Source of the DNA: Dechloromonas sp. CZR5
GTDB lineage: Bacteria; Pseudomonadota; Gammaproteobacteria; Burkholderiales; Rhodocyclaceae
Reading direction: 5' to 3'
Length of the DNA stretch: 64,000 nucleotides
Assembly (NCBI RefSeq): GCF_008711155.1
Contig: NZ_VUYQ01000004.1
Coordinates: 85,627-149,626, forward strand
Shown: one piece after another, positions 33,961 to 40,978 of the stretch
Numbering within the stretch: position 1 is the stretch's first letter
Layout of the letters: each line of letters begins with the position of its first letter
Notes under the pieces: model-generated
The model's database searches: none
Told to the model about the DNA's origin: nothing
The model's input: the letters and a program-made list of their open reading frames with translations, nothing else
Position numbers and translations under genes: made by a program

Positions 33961-33985
33961 AATGTCGCGCAATCCTGACTTTTTC

Positions 33986-34012
33986 ATGAGCGATTTGTAA
34001 TCCCGTACTCAT
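33986..34012 (+). promoter_or_regulatory. CusR-type box 3 before the lipoprotein gene
   Basis: GATTTGTAATCC with TGTAAT at 33996-34001 and CTCA at 34008-34011, the same 6-nt spacing as the other copies with one base changed in GTCA. The left half of the palindrome is not conserved. Weakest of the five. Confidence 0.45.
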
Positions 34013-34073
34013 CATCGCGACAGGCAATGGAATTTAGGCTTCTATCTGACGTGGTTTTTATATGGGGCTTGAT

Positions 34074-34421
34074 ATGACAAAAAATCTCAAAATTATTTTG
34101 GGCGCTTTGGCTTTAGCTATGCTTGCCGCTTGCAGTTCAATCCCATTTAATAGTGATATTCCGGAGAGTATTGCCGGAGCATCCACTCCTGCGGAACATC
34201 AACGAATTGCTGATTATTTTGCCAAAAAGGCAGCGGATTATCGGGCTGAAGCAGCACTGCATCGAAAAATGGCTTTTTCTTACGGAAATCGAGCGAAGGG
34301 TGACTCGACACATTTGTTTGCTCATTGTAGTTCTCTTGCAAATCAATTTGAAAAGGTCGCTGCGGAAGCGCAGCAACTGGCTGCGGCACACATCGAATTG
34401 GCGAGCTCGATACCTAAATAG
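34074..34421 (+). CDS. Small lipoprotein with helical periplasmic domain
   Basis: 115 aa from the ATG at 34074. Lipoprotein signal MTKNLKIILGALALAMLAAC with lipobox LAAC (Cys20), then a helix-rich domain (STPAEHQRIADYFAKKAADYRAEAALHRKMAF; LANQFEKVAAEAQQLAAAHIEL). The AEHQRIADYF...A..YR.EA..H pattern is seen in small lipoproteins near copper genes; no defined function. Preceded by box 3 and followed by a strong hairpin, so probably a single-gene unit. Confidence 0.75.
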   Translation: MTKNLKIILGALALAMLAACSSIPFNSDIPESIAGASTPAEHQRIADYFAKKAADYRAEAALHRKMAFSYGNRAKGDSTHLFAHCSSLANQFEKVAAEAQQLAAAHIELASSIPK

Positions 34422-34438
34422 CAAGTTTTAGTCTATTT

Positions 34439-34527
34439 ACTCCCCCCCCGGCGGCCACTCTCCTCCTGTGTGGTTGCCATGAAGGCCCTGCCATAACTTG
34501 GCAGGGCCTTCATCTTTAGGGGGGAGT
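34439..34527 (+). terminator. Nested hairpins after the lipoprotein gene
   Basis: Inner perfect 15-bp inverted repeat ATGAAGGCCCTGCCA (34479-34493) / TGGCAGGGCCTTCAT (34499-34513), enclosed by an outer ACTCCCCCC (34439-34447) / GGGGGGAGT (34519-34527). Only a short T-run follows the inner stem, so it may act as a terminator or RNA stabiliser. Confidence 0.6.
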
Positions 34528-35058
34528 GAGACAGGTGTTGGAGTATCGATAGGTAGGTCATTCCAGCTTTATCCTCGAATCGATGCCTCGTGATCGCGCA
34601 AGAGATTGTGCAAGTACATTTCCTCTCGCTGTTTTTTTCCTACATGCCTTCCCTGAAGACCCTGCTTTTGTGTAACTAGGGCCTTCACCCTTCAACAAGA
34701 TGTTGGCGATATCTTTCCAAAAAACACCAATCGATGGGATAGCCACTCCAGGGGAAGGAAGATTGCAATTCATGTACGAATTTGTAATTCCATAGTCACC
34801 GGTTTGACAGTCAGGCAGTTTCAAGATGACCCCTACAAATCAATGGCGGGACAACTGGGAACTCAGTATTCGGAGTTGCGAGATTCGTTGCTGCCAGGAC
34901 GAGTTGTATGCATTCGGATGGCAGACAGATGAAGTGACTCGATGATTGATCATTGCCCCGCTTTATCTTGAGCAGGTGCGAAGGCGGAATGTGGCTAGTT
35001 GAGCGATAGATTTGATTTGCCTACCGAGGTATCAACGTTGATTAGTAAGGAGAGCATC
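34528..35058. other. Intergenic region with box 4 and a possible 39-aa ORF
   Basis: No convincing large gene. It holds box 4 (34775-34810) and, 15 bp later, an ATG at 34826 opening a 39-codon frame (MTPTNQWRDNWELSIRSCE..., stop 34943-34945) on the plus strand. The ORF has two adjacent Cys and no recognised family; no strong ribosome site. A second imperfect GAAGACCCTG/AGGGCCTTC repeat lies at 34650-34686. Confidence 0.4.
34775..34810 (+). promoter_or_regulatory. CusR-type box 4
   Basis: TACGAA-TT-TGTAAT (34775-34788), N6, GTCACCGGTTTGACAG (34795-34810). The 16-mer is shared with box 5 except for one base, which suggests a duplicated promoter rather than chance. Confidence 0.65.
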
Positions 35059-35346
35059 ATGACGCCATCACTCGAACGAATCCGGAATCAATTGGGTTCG
35101 CAGTTGGATTTAACCCTTCGTATTGTTCAGATCAGCGGCAGCTACGCAGAAAAGATAGTGGCCGTGCATTTCGCGATGCTGCAAGGCTTGTTGCAGACGA
35201 CATCGGTTCCGGAGGTTATTTCTACTGAGCAGCCTTGGCAATCACTGAGCGAACAAGGGAATGTTCTGTGTACTTACTGGAAAAGCTGTATGCACGAGAA
35301 GGTGGAATATCAGAATCGGCTGCTGTCCGAGTTATCCCGCGAGTAG
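35059..35346 (+). CDS. Helical phasin-like hypothetical protein
   Basis: 95 aa from the ATG at 35059, chosen because AAGGAG stands at 35048-35053; the frame extends 20 codons upstream. All-helical and amphipathic (LERIRNQLGSQLDLTLRIVQISGSYAEKIVAVHFAMLQGLL; YWKSCMHEKVEYQNRLLSELSRE), a pattern like phasins or small scaffold proteins. No catalytic motif. Lies between boxes 4 and 5, so it may be part of the copper-responsive set. Confidence 0.55.
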   Translation: MTPSLERIRNQLGSQLDLTLRIVQISGSYAEKIVAVHFAMLQGLLQTTSVPEVISTEQPWQSLSEQGNVLCTYWKSCMHEKVEYQNRLLSELSRE

Positions 35347-35370
35347 GTTCGATCCAAGCATGTTTCCTGA

Positions 35371-35404
35371 CATCAATGTAATTGATAAGTCACCGGTGTG
35401 ACAG
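35371..35404 (+). promoter_or_regulatory. CusR-type box 5
   Basis: CATCAATGTAATTG with TGTAAT at 35377-35382, N6, then GTCACCGGTGTGACAG (35389-35404), which contains a perfect GTCAC-N4-GTGAC inverted repeat. It stands about 75 bp before the small exported protein gene. Confidence 0.65.
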
Positions 35405-35479
35405 CGTAGGCCATCCACACTGACGCTGCCCAGGTAATTCGGAGTGAACAGATTTTCCCAAAACCCAGGAGCCATGATC

Positions 35480-35722
35480 ATGAGAGTCTCTTCATTTATA
35501 GCGGCTTTTCTGTTTGCTGGTACTGCAATGAGCGGTACCACTTTCGCCGATGACAAGATAGCAGCCCCGAAAGCTGCCGAAGCGCAGGCCGACAAGGTAA
35601 AGCCGCATTCCCATGTACAGGAAAAGACGGGTATGCCGCAAAGCATGCCGGAGGCGAAAGTGGACAAGTCGAATCCCGCTAAAGACAAGAGCAAGCATTT
35701 CCATCCGAGAGATGGGAAGTAA
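35480..35722 (+). CDS. Small exported Lys/His-rich protein
   Basis: 80 aa from the ATG at 35480, 9 nt after AGGAG; an ATG two codons earlier is too close to that site. Signal peptide MRVSSFIAAFLFAGTAMSG...FA, then a short disordered, charged mature part with His (KPHSHVQEKTG, SKHFHPRDGK) and Met residues. Probably a periplasmic metal-binding peptide; this is inferred from composition and from box 5 upstream. Confidence 0.65.
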   Translation: MRVSSFIAAFLFAGTAMSGTTFADDKIAAPKAAEAQADKVKPHSHVQEKTGMPQSMPEAKVDKSNPAKDKSKHFHPRDGK

Positions 35723-35769
35723 ACATTCGAAAGATTGGTTCTGGTAACAGGGCTTTGCTGGTTTATTCC

Positions 35770-36012
35770 ATGGAAATCCACAAATCGGCAGAGCATGGTG
35801 ATCGGTGTGTTTGCCGAACATTGGCGATGGCCGTTGGCTGCGACCCGAAGCAGTTGAGTTACAACTATTGCCTGGGTGTGCTCCAGAGGCGCTGGGTCGT
35901 GGAATGCAATCATGGTTGCTTGGCCGAATTGCCTGTGACCTACAGTGAATTGAAATGGCATGAAGTCGGCCAGATTGATCCGGTAAGAGCCATTCTGATC
36001 ATGAACGAGTAA
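35770..36012 (+). CDS. Hypothetical protein before the FlgB-like gene
   Basis: 80 aa from MEIHKSAEHGDRC (a longer start at 35755 exists). Five Cys residues (DRCVCRTLAMAVGCD, SYNYCLG, ECNHGC) could bind metal or zinc. No family recognised. Its stop is 3 bp before the FlgB-like start, so it probably leads that three-gene unit. Confidence 0.45.
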   Translation: MEIHKSAEHGDRCVCRTLAMAVGCDPKQLSYNYCLGVLQRRWVVECNHGCLAELPVTYSELKWHEVGQIDPVRAILIMNE

Positions 36013-36015
36013 TCC

Positions 36016-36618
36016 ATGATGGCTGGTGCTCCATCAGTTCTGCCTATGGCGAACAAATCTCCGACTCTGATACAAGGTGGGCACGAAGGGCATGGTACGC
36101 CGCCAGGCAATGCCAACAATGCGGCATTTTCGGATGCACTGAATCAGGCGGCAACACAGAGAGCCGTCAATGCTGAGGCCGGACATGGTGCTTACGGTAG
36201 TCAAGAAACGGGAGCGGCCGGTCGAGGCGGCCATGCTGGTCACGATTTTCAGCAAAGGATGCTTGGGGTGCGCGCCTATCGCCAGCAGCTCCTGGCTTCG
36301 AATATCGCCAACGCCGATACCCCCGGTTACAAGGCGGTCGATATTGATATTGAAGAAGTGGCTCAAATACTCCAAGGGGCACCCGCATCGTTGTCGTTGG
36401 CTACCACCGCTTCCGGACATTTGTTGGGAGGCGCTCCGGCTCCTCCATTTCCTTTGAAATACCATGTGCCGTATCAAGCTGCAGCGGATGGCAATACAGT
36501 GGAAATGAATGTCGAGCGAGAGAAGTTTTCCGAAAATTCGTTGATGTACCAGTTCTCGCTGGACCGCGTCAGCGGACACTTCAAGCACTTCACGGAACTC
36601 TTGCAGAACCTCAAATGA
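36016..36618 (+). CDS. FlgB-like rod-protein domain with His-rich N-terminal extension
   Basis: 200 aa. The C-terminal half is a clear flagellar basal-body rod FlgB domain: RQQLLASNIANADTPGYKAVDID and the C-terminal helix NTVEMNVEREKFSENSLMYQFSLDRVS. FlgB itself is about 135 aa; here ~85 extra N-terminal residues contain HEGHG and GRGGHAGHD. No other flagellar gene is near; instead it overlaps an HD-GYP gene by 4 bp and sits in copper-resistance cargo. Either a relocated flagellar gene or a domesticated assembly domain with a new role, possibly metal linked. Family assignment is strong, role unknown. Confidence 0.8.
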   Translation: MMAGAPSVLPMANKSPTLIQGGHEGHGTPPGNANNAAFSDALNQAATQRAVNAEAGHGAYGSQETGAAGRGGHAGHDFQQRMLGVRAYRQQLLASNIANADTPGYKAVDIDIEEVAQILQGAPASLSLATTASGHLLGGAPAPPFPLKYHVPYQAAADGNTVEMNVEREKFSENSLMYQFSLDRVSGHFKHFTELLQNLK

Positions 36619-37913
36619 ATCGCTTAGCACTGCCTGATACACCGCGCCGTTTACGTCTCGTTTTGGCTCTTCGACTCGGCTTGGGCGCCTTGGTAATCGG
36701 GATTTTGGCCGGTGGCGTTGCCTATTGGGTAGCCTCCTACGAAGCCGAGTTACGGGGAAAGGCGTTGGCAATTGCCGGGGTGCGCCACTTCGAATCGCCA
36801 GCAATGCGATTGGCGGGTGTGCAGGATGCGATCGGCCATCAGGAGCTGACTCGGCTCCTGAATGAAGAATTGGTCGGTATGAGAGTTTTTGGGAACGACA
36901 GGCGTGTACTCTTTGAAACTTGGGGGGCACTCCCCGAGACAAGCTTCACTTCGCTTCGAAATGTCATACCTCTCTGGCCGACACAAGGGGAAAGTTACTC
37001 GCTGCGTCATAGGATTGGGTCTGAAGAGTTGATCCAGGTGCGGTTACCCCTGGTTGCCGAAAACGGTCGCTTGATTGGTTACGTCGAAGGGATCAGCCGA
37101 ATATCGGAAAAAGATATTGAGGCAAGACGGCGGTCAATCTGGCATGTGGCATTGGCGGCAAGCCTGTCAGTGCCGGCTGCGGCAATGTTGTTGTATCCGC
37201 TCATGTTGGCAATGTTGCGACGATCCAATACTTTGTCGCAGCAACTGCTCGACGCCAACTTGTCCCTGATTCGTTCGCTGGGGAATGCAATTGCCAAGCG
37301 GGATGCCGACACCGATGCGCACAATTATCGGGTTACCCTGTTTGCGGTCGCTATTGCCGAAGCCATGAACATACCAAACGAGACTATTTCAAACTTGGTG
37401 CTGGGAGCGTTTTTGCATGATGTAGGCAAAATCGGAATTCCCGATCGAATCCTGCTCAAACCGGAGAGGCTGGATCGGGATGAGTTCAAAATTATGCAAA
37501 CCCATGCAACGCTTGGCGTGGAGATCGTTGCTGGAAATCCTTGGCTAATCGGTGCCGAACAAACGATTCGTCACCACCATGAGCGGTTTGATGGCCTCGG
37601 CTACCCAGATGGACTATCCGGCGTGAATATTCCGTTGGCAGCCCGAATTTTTGCTATAGCTGACGTTTTCGATGCGCTGATTTCGGTGCGTCCTTACAAG
37701 GAAGCGAGCACTCTAGAAGAAGCGCTGTCGATCATGGGTCAGGAAAGCAATACGCATTTTGACCCGGAAGTCTTTGCAATGTTTCTCGAACTGGCACCTA
37801 GCCTGTATGAAAAAAACTGCACTTGGGAAGGTGACCGGTGGGCGGCCGAACTGAGCCTGGTGATCAAACGGTATTTCAAAACGGAAACGGCTCCTCTCGG
37901 AGCCGTACAGTGA
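36615..37913 (+). CDS. HD-GYP c-di-GMP phosphodiesterase with periplasmic sensor
   Basis: 432 aa. Two membrane helices (LALRLGLGALVIGILAGGVAYWV and VALAASLSVPAAAMLLYPLML) flank a periplasmic domain of about 130 residues. The cytoplasmic part is an HD-GYP domain: DAHNYRVTLFAVAIAE, LGAFLHDVGKIGIPDRILLK, HHERFDGLGYPDGL, ADVFDALISVRPYK. HD and GYP residues are intact, so it should hydrolyse cyclic-di-GMP. Translationally coupled (ATGA) to the FlgB-like gene. The sensor domain could read a periplasmic signal such as metal stress; inferred from context. Confidence 0.9.
   Translation: MNRLALPDTPRRLRLVLALRLGLGALVIGILAGGVAYWVASYEAELRGKALAIAGVRHFESPAMRLAGVQDAIGHQELTRLLNEELVGMRVFGNDRRVLFETWGALPETSFTSLRNVIPLWPTQGESYSLRHRIGSEELIQVRLPLVAENGRLIGYVEGISRISEKDIEARRRSIWHVALAASLSVPAAAMLLYPLMLAMLRRSNTLSQQLLDANLSLIRSLGNAIAKRDADTDAHNYRVTLFAVAIAEAMNIPNETISNLVLGAFLHDVGKIGIPDRILLKPERLDRDEFKIMQTHATLGVEIVAGNPWLIGAEQTIRHHHERFDGLGYPDGLSGVNIPLAARIFAIADVFDALISVRPYKEASTLEEALSIMGQESNTHFDPEVFAMFLELAPSLYEKNCTWEGDRWAAELSLVIKRYFKTETAPLGAVQ
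37887..37906 (-). terminator. Terminator between HD-GYP gene and copK
   Basis: 8-bp stem ACGGCTCC / GGAGCCGT with a 4-nt loop, followed on the minus strand by TTTCCGTTTTG. It overlaps the end of the HD-GYP coding region and probably stops the convergent copK transcript. Confidence 0.65.
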
Positions 37914-37933
37914 CAATGTAGTTATGATTTGAC

Positions 37934-38221
37934 TCAGCCGCCCTGATGATTCTTATGCAGGAGACCATCGAGGCGCATAACCTCGTCCCCATGCATGATG
38001 ATCTTCTGACCATCCTTGGTTTCCATCACGGTATCCTTCTTCATCCGGGTGGCACGGCCGACTTTGTCTTCCATCCCCATTTTGCCATCCTTGAAAATGT
38101 AGAGCGTCGAACCATCCTTCAGTTCGATCACCTGCTTGGCAGCAGCGCGCGCTTCATCGGACGCAAAAGCGGTGATGGAAACAGCGCTCATGATGGCAAC
38201 CACCAACATTTTTTTCAGCAT
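37934..38221 (-). CDS. copK: CopK-family periplasmic copper resistance protein
   Basis: 95 aa. Signal peptide MLKKMLVVAIMSAVSITAFA, then the CopK core: VIELKDGSTLYIFKDGKMGMEDKVG, METKDGQKIIMHGDEVMRLD. CopK is the small Met-rich Cu(I)/Cu(II)-binding protein first described in Cupriavidus metallidurans, where it is made in bulk under copper stress. The Met residues of the K-M-G-M and IIMHGDEVM segments match the known binding sites. Own promoter likely; ribosome site GAGGAGAT is clear. Confidence 0.92.
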   Translation of the reverse strand: MLKKMLVVAIMSAVSITAFASDEARAAAKQVIELKDGSTLYIFKDGKMGMEDKVGRATRMKKDTVMETKDGQKIIMHGDEVMRLDGLLHKNHQGG

Positions 38222-38328
38222 CTTGATCTCCTCAATAAGAGTTGTACGGCAATTCCGATGCTACCGATATGCTCCTGACAATTTGCCGACCGAGCGATGA
38301 CGATTTGGTCACTCTTCTATCAGGTTGA

Positions 38329-38721
38329 TCAGCCTCCCTGGGCGCTCGGCTCTTGGGCAACGTAGACAGTGATGCCATCCATTCCGGGGATGATTTTGGC
38401 GAGCGAGAAAGCAGCAGTACCCAGCGTATCGAAAGTCCAGGCCGTGCTGTTTCCATCGATGTTGATCTTGATGGTTTCCAGGCGCGTCACGTTTAGATAT
38501 TTGCTGGAGCTCGTCAATGTGACTTCGCGATCAGCTCCCTTCGTTGCCGCATAGCCGTACGGAGCCAATTGATTGGTAGTCGGTGAGCCCTCGGATTCAA
38601 CGACGTGGCTGAGCCAGTGTAGCGAGGCACCCTCGGAATAATCTTCATGAGCGTAGGCGGTAGTGGCGACCGATAGGCCGAGAGCAACGATCAGGCTGAT
38701 TTTAGGCAGATTGGTTTTCAT
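38329..38721 (-). CDS. CzcE-like periplasmic metal-binding protein
   Basis: 130 aa. Signal peptide ending TTAYAHE, then a domain with SSKYLNVTRLETIKINIDG, STAWTFDTLGTAAFSLAKI and ITVYVAQEP, which follows the pattern of Cupriavidus CzcE (KYVNV...TVRFDV...AWSFDT...VYVAP). CzcE binds copper in the periplasm. It lies directly upstream of copK in the same direction, with about 105 bp between, so the two may be co-regulated. Confidence 0.8.
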   Translation of the reverse strand: MKTNLPKISLIVALGLSVATTAYAHEDYSEGASLHWLSHVVESEGSPTTNQLAPYGYAATKGADREVTLTSSSKYLNVTRLETIKINIDGNSTAWTFDTLGTAAFSLAKIIPGMDGITVYVAQEPSAQGG

Positions 38722-39191
38722 GATTCTCTCCTTGTGAAATGAGTTGATTTTTGGGGACCTATTTCGTCCAACCGTGATGTCATCTTAGGAGAGCGATACC
38801 AACAGGAAGCTGGCCTAAAAGTTACGTTTCTGTCAGAAGTTGTTTCCTAAAAGTAATCTTTCTCTATCTACGATTTGTACATTGCTTGGTGATGAGCGAA
38901 CGTCTCCCTGACCTCTTAACTGTGCCAGTTTGGAACGGATATGCCTTTGGGGAGCAACGGTACAGAAATGCCTAAAAGATATCTTAGGCACAGACGGATA
39001 GTGGAAAAGTTGCCGTTTCTAGGCAAGCATTGGCTGAACTCTGAAAAGGTTCAGCAAGACGATCCATCTGAACTCCACTTCCAGATTGCGACCATGCTAT
39101 ATAGGTAATCCAGAAAAGCTGGCAGCGATTTTTCAATGACGATATTCTATGACCCTGAATAAGTTTCGCCTCAGAGTAAGAAGATCAAATA
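38722..39191. other. 470-bp intergenic region between copper and CBASS genes
   Basis: No gene seen. It contains the likely promoter of the CzcE-like gene (GTTACGTTTCTGTCAG at 38823-38838 on the plus strand resembles metal-regulator sites), and an almost perfect palindrome with arms TGCCTAA (38969-38975) and TTAGGCA (38984-38990). The rest is AT-rich with no recognised site. Confidence 0.5.
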
Positions 39192-39821
39192 ATGAGTACC
39201 AAGCACGAATATTCAGTAATTGGACACAGTCGAGCCATGATAGGACGTTGGCTTGGCGTGGGGGCAGGCTTACTGAGCTCGCTGATCGCATCTTTGGCAG
39301 CAGGCGCTTTTGCTTTAGCGGATGCATTGGGTCTTACCCATCAAGGTCCTGATCCCATTGTTATTCCGGTAACTGCAGCTATGTTTTATGCCTTGGGACA
39401 TCTTGCATTTGACAAGTGGGCTTGGCGCAAAGCTCTCGTTCACAAAGTCATTGGTATCCCGGATTTAAACGGAAAATGGACATGCCAAGGAACCACTCTT
39501 GATCCCGAAACAGGGCAGACTACCAACCAGTGGAAATCTATTATCACCATTACCCAGTCTTGGGAAAAAATCCATGTTCACTCTGAGGCAGATGCGTCTC
39601 GCTCGAACAGCGTCGCCGCATCAATCATTAAGCAGGATGGTGTCGGATTTATATTGATGTATAGCTATCGGAATGAGCCTAAGCCAGGACAGCCGGAGCT
39701 TAAGGCCCATGTCGGCTACTGTGAATTGCATATCTCGGAAGATGTAACCACAGCGGATGGCATGTATTTCAATAGCAGCGGTCGCTTTACCCACGGAAAA
39801 ATGTTGCTCATACGGAGTTGA
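39192..39821 (+). CDS. cap15: CBASS effector Cap15 (2TM plus beta-barrel)
   Basis: 209 aa. Two N-terminal membrane helices (MIGRWLGVGAGLLSSLIASLA; IVIPVTAAMFYALGHLAF) followed by a soluble beta-rich domain that begins IPDLNGKWTCQG, the hallmark of the Cap15 lipocalin-like barrel, and ends FNSSGRFTHGKMLLI. In CBASS, Cap15 binds the cyclic nucleotide made by its partner synthase, oligomerises in the inner membrane and disrupts it, killing the infected cell. The stop is 1 bp before the CD-NTase start, so the pair forms a compact operon. Identification from motif and context. Confidence 0.85.
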   Translation: MSTKHEYSVIGHSRAMIGRWLGVGAGLLSSLIASLAAGAFALADALGLTHQGPDPIVIPVTAAMFYALGHLAFDKWAWRKALVHKVIGIPDLNGKWTCQGTTLDPETGQTTNQWKSIITITQSWEKIHVHSEADASRSNSVAASIIKQDGVGFILMYSYRNEPKPGQPELKAHVGYCELHISEDVTTADGMYFNSSGRFTHGKMLLIRS

Positions 39822-39822
39822 A

Positions 39823-40929
39823 ATGAGTAGGAAAAATTACAGCAGTCGCATTACTAAGCTTCAGGAGCGGCGCCAGGGAACCGGGCTTTATAAATTTGCA
39901 AACGAGAGCTATGACAGCGTTACTGCAGATGCCGCTGATCTCGTCGAGGCCTATGAGAAGCGCACACAATCGGAAAGTCTAAAATATGCATTGGGCGCCA
40001 TGCAGGAGGTCGAGAAACGCTATACCGTGATTAGCCATGAGCAGGGGGAGCGCGTGAGTGGCCAGATATCAAGCGGGATGAAAACACGCGACAAGCAGGT
40101 GGAAGTGCACCTGCAAGGCTCACTTCCACTCAATATTCATCTGCGTCGCTACAGTGATGTCGATTTGCTCGTTTTCCCATCGTACTTCCTGCTCTATGAC
40201 AGCACGGGACCAGCAGCAGGGACGTACGTACCTAGCAGCAAAAATAGCGTTGAGGTCGTAAAAGACTTGCGTAATGATTGCCATAGAATTCTGAAAACTG
40301 CGTTTCCACAAGCCGACGTGGATAACTCGGGGGCAAAATGCCTAACTGTCTCAGGTGGATCGCTTACGCGCAGTGTCGATGTGGTGCCAGCACTTTGGAA
40401 TGACACCGCAACCTACCAAGGTAGTCGCAATAGAAGGGATCGTGGCGTCGAAATCCTAGATATTCAGGCAGGAAAACTTAATGGAAACTTTCCATTCCGG
40501 TATATGGAAAACATCAACGCAAAAGACAACGTAACGGATGGTGGCGCGAAAAAAGCTATTCGTCTACTCAAGACGTTGAAGTATGACGCAGATAACGAAG
40601 TACAGTTGTCTAGTTTCGATATCGCATCTTTGGTTTGGCATGCTCCTACTAGTACGCTGAAATTCCCTGGCTATTTAGAACCAGCGCTGCTTGTGTCTCT
40701 ACAGACATTCTTGAACGGTTTGTGCAACGACCGAGCGCGAACTGAGTTACTGGAAGTCGCAGACGGCACCCGTAAGATCATTCGTTCCGAAAATGACTAT
40801 TTGGCACTTCATGCGCTCAATGGTGAACTATCAGATCTTATCGAGTCGATTGCAGCGGAACTAAAGCCGTTTGAGGCTTACAACTTTGATAAAGCCAGGA
40901 CTGTTCTGCTCAACACCATAGTCAATTGA
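39823..40929 (+). CDS. CD-NTase (CBASS cyclic oligonucleotide synthase)
   Basis: 368 aa from MSRKNYSSRITKLQ; an upstream in-frame ATG lies inside cap15. Nucleotidyltransferase core: HLQGS (Gly99-Ser100), SDVDLLVFP with catalytic Asp112 and Asp114, and third acidic residue Asp186 in TRSVDVVPALW, followed by a helical C-terminal lobe. All catalytic residues are present. On phage infection such enzymes make a cyclic di- or trinucleotide that activates the effector. No Cap2/Cap3 or HORMA genes are adjacent, so this is a type I (minimal) CBASS. The product nucleotide cannot be told from sequence alone. Confidence 0.88.
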   Translation: MSRKNYSSRITKLQERRQGTGLYKFANESYDSVTADAADLVEAYEKRTQSESLKYALGAMQEVEKRYTVISHEQGERVSGQISSGMKTRDKQVEVHLQGSLPLNIHLRRYSDVDLLVFPSYFLLYDSTGPAAGTYVPSSKNSVEVVKDLRNDCHRILKTAFPQADVDNSGAKCLTVSGGSLTRSVDVVPALWNDTATYQGSRNRRDRGVEILDIQAGKLNGNFPFRYMENINAKDNVTDGGAKKAIRLLKTLKYDADNEVQLSSFDIASLVWHAPTSTLKFPGYLEPALLVSLQTFLNGLCNDRARTELLEVADGTRKIIRSENDYLALHALNGELSDLIESIAAELKPFEAYNFDKARTVLLNTIVN

Positions 40930-40978
40930 CTCACCTTGGGGGGGCTTTGGTCTTCTCCATTGCTTCAAAAGGACTGGC

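Noticed and set aside
34558..34824. 88-codon minus-strand frame in the intergenic region
   Set aside because: Overlaps box 4 and a hairpin, has no ribosome site or family; probably chance.
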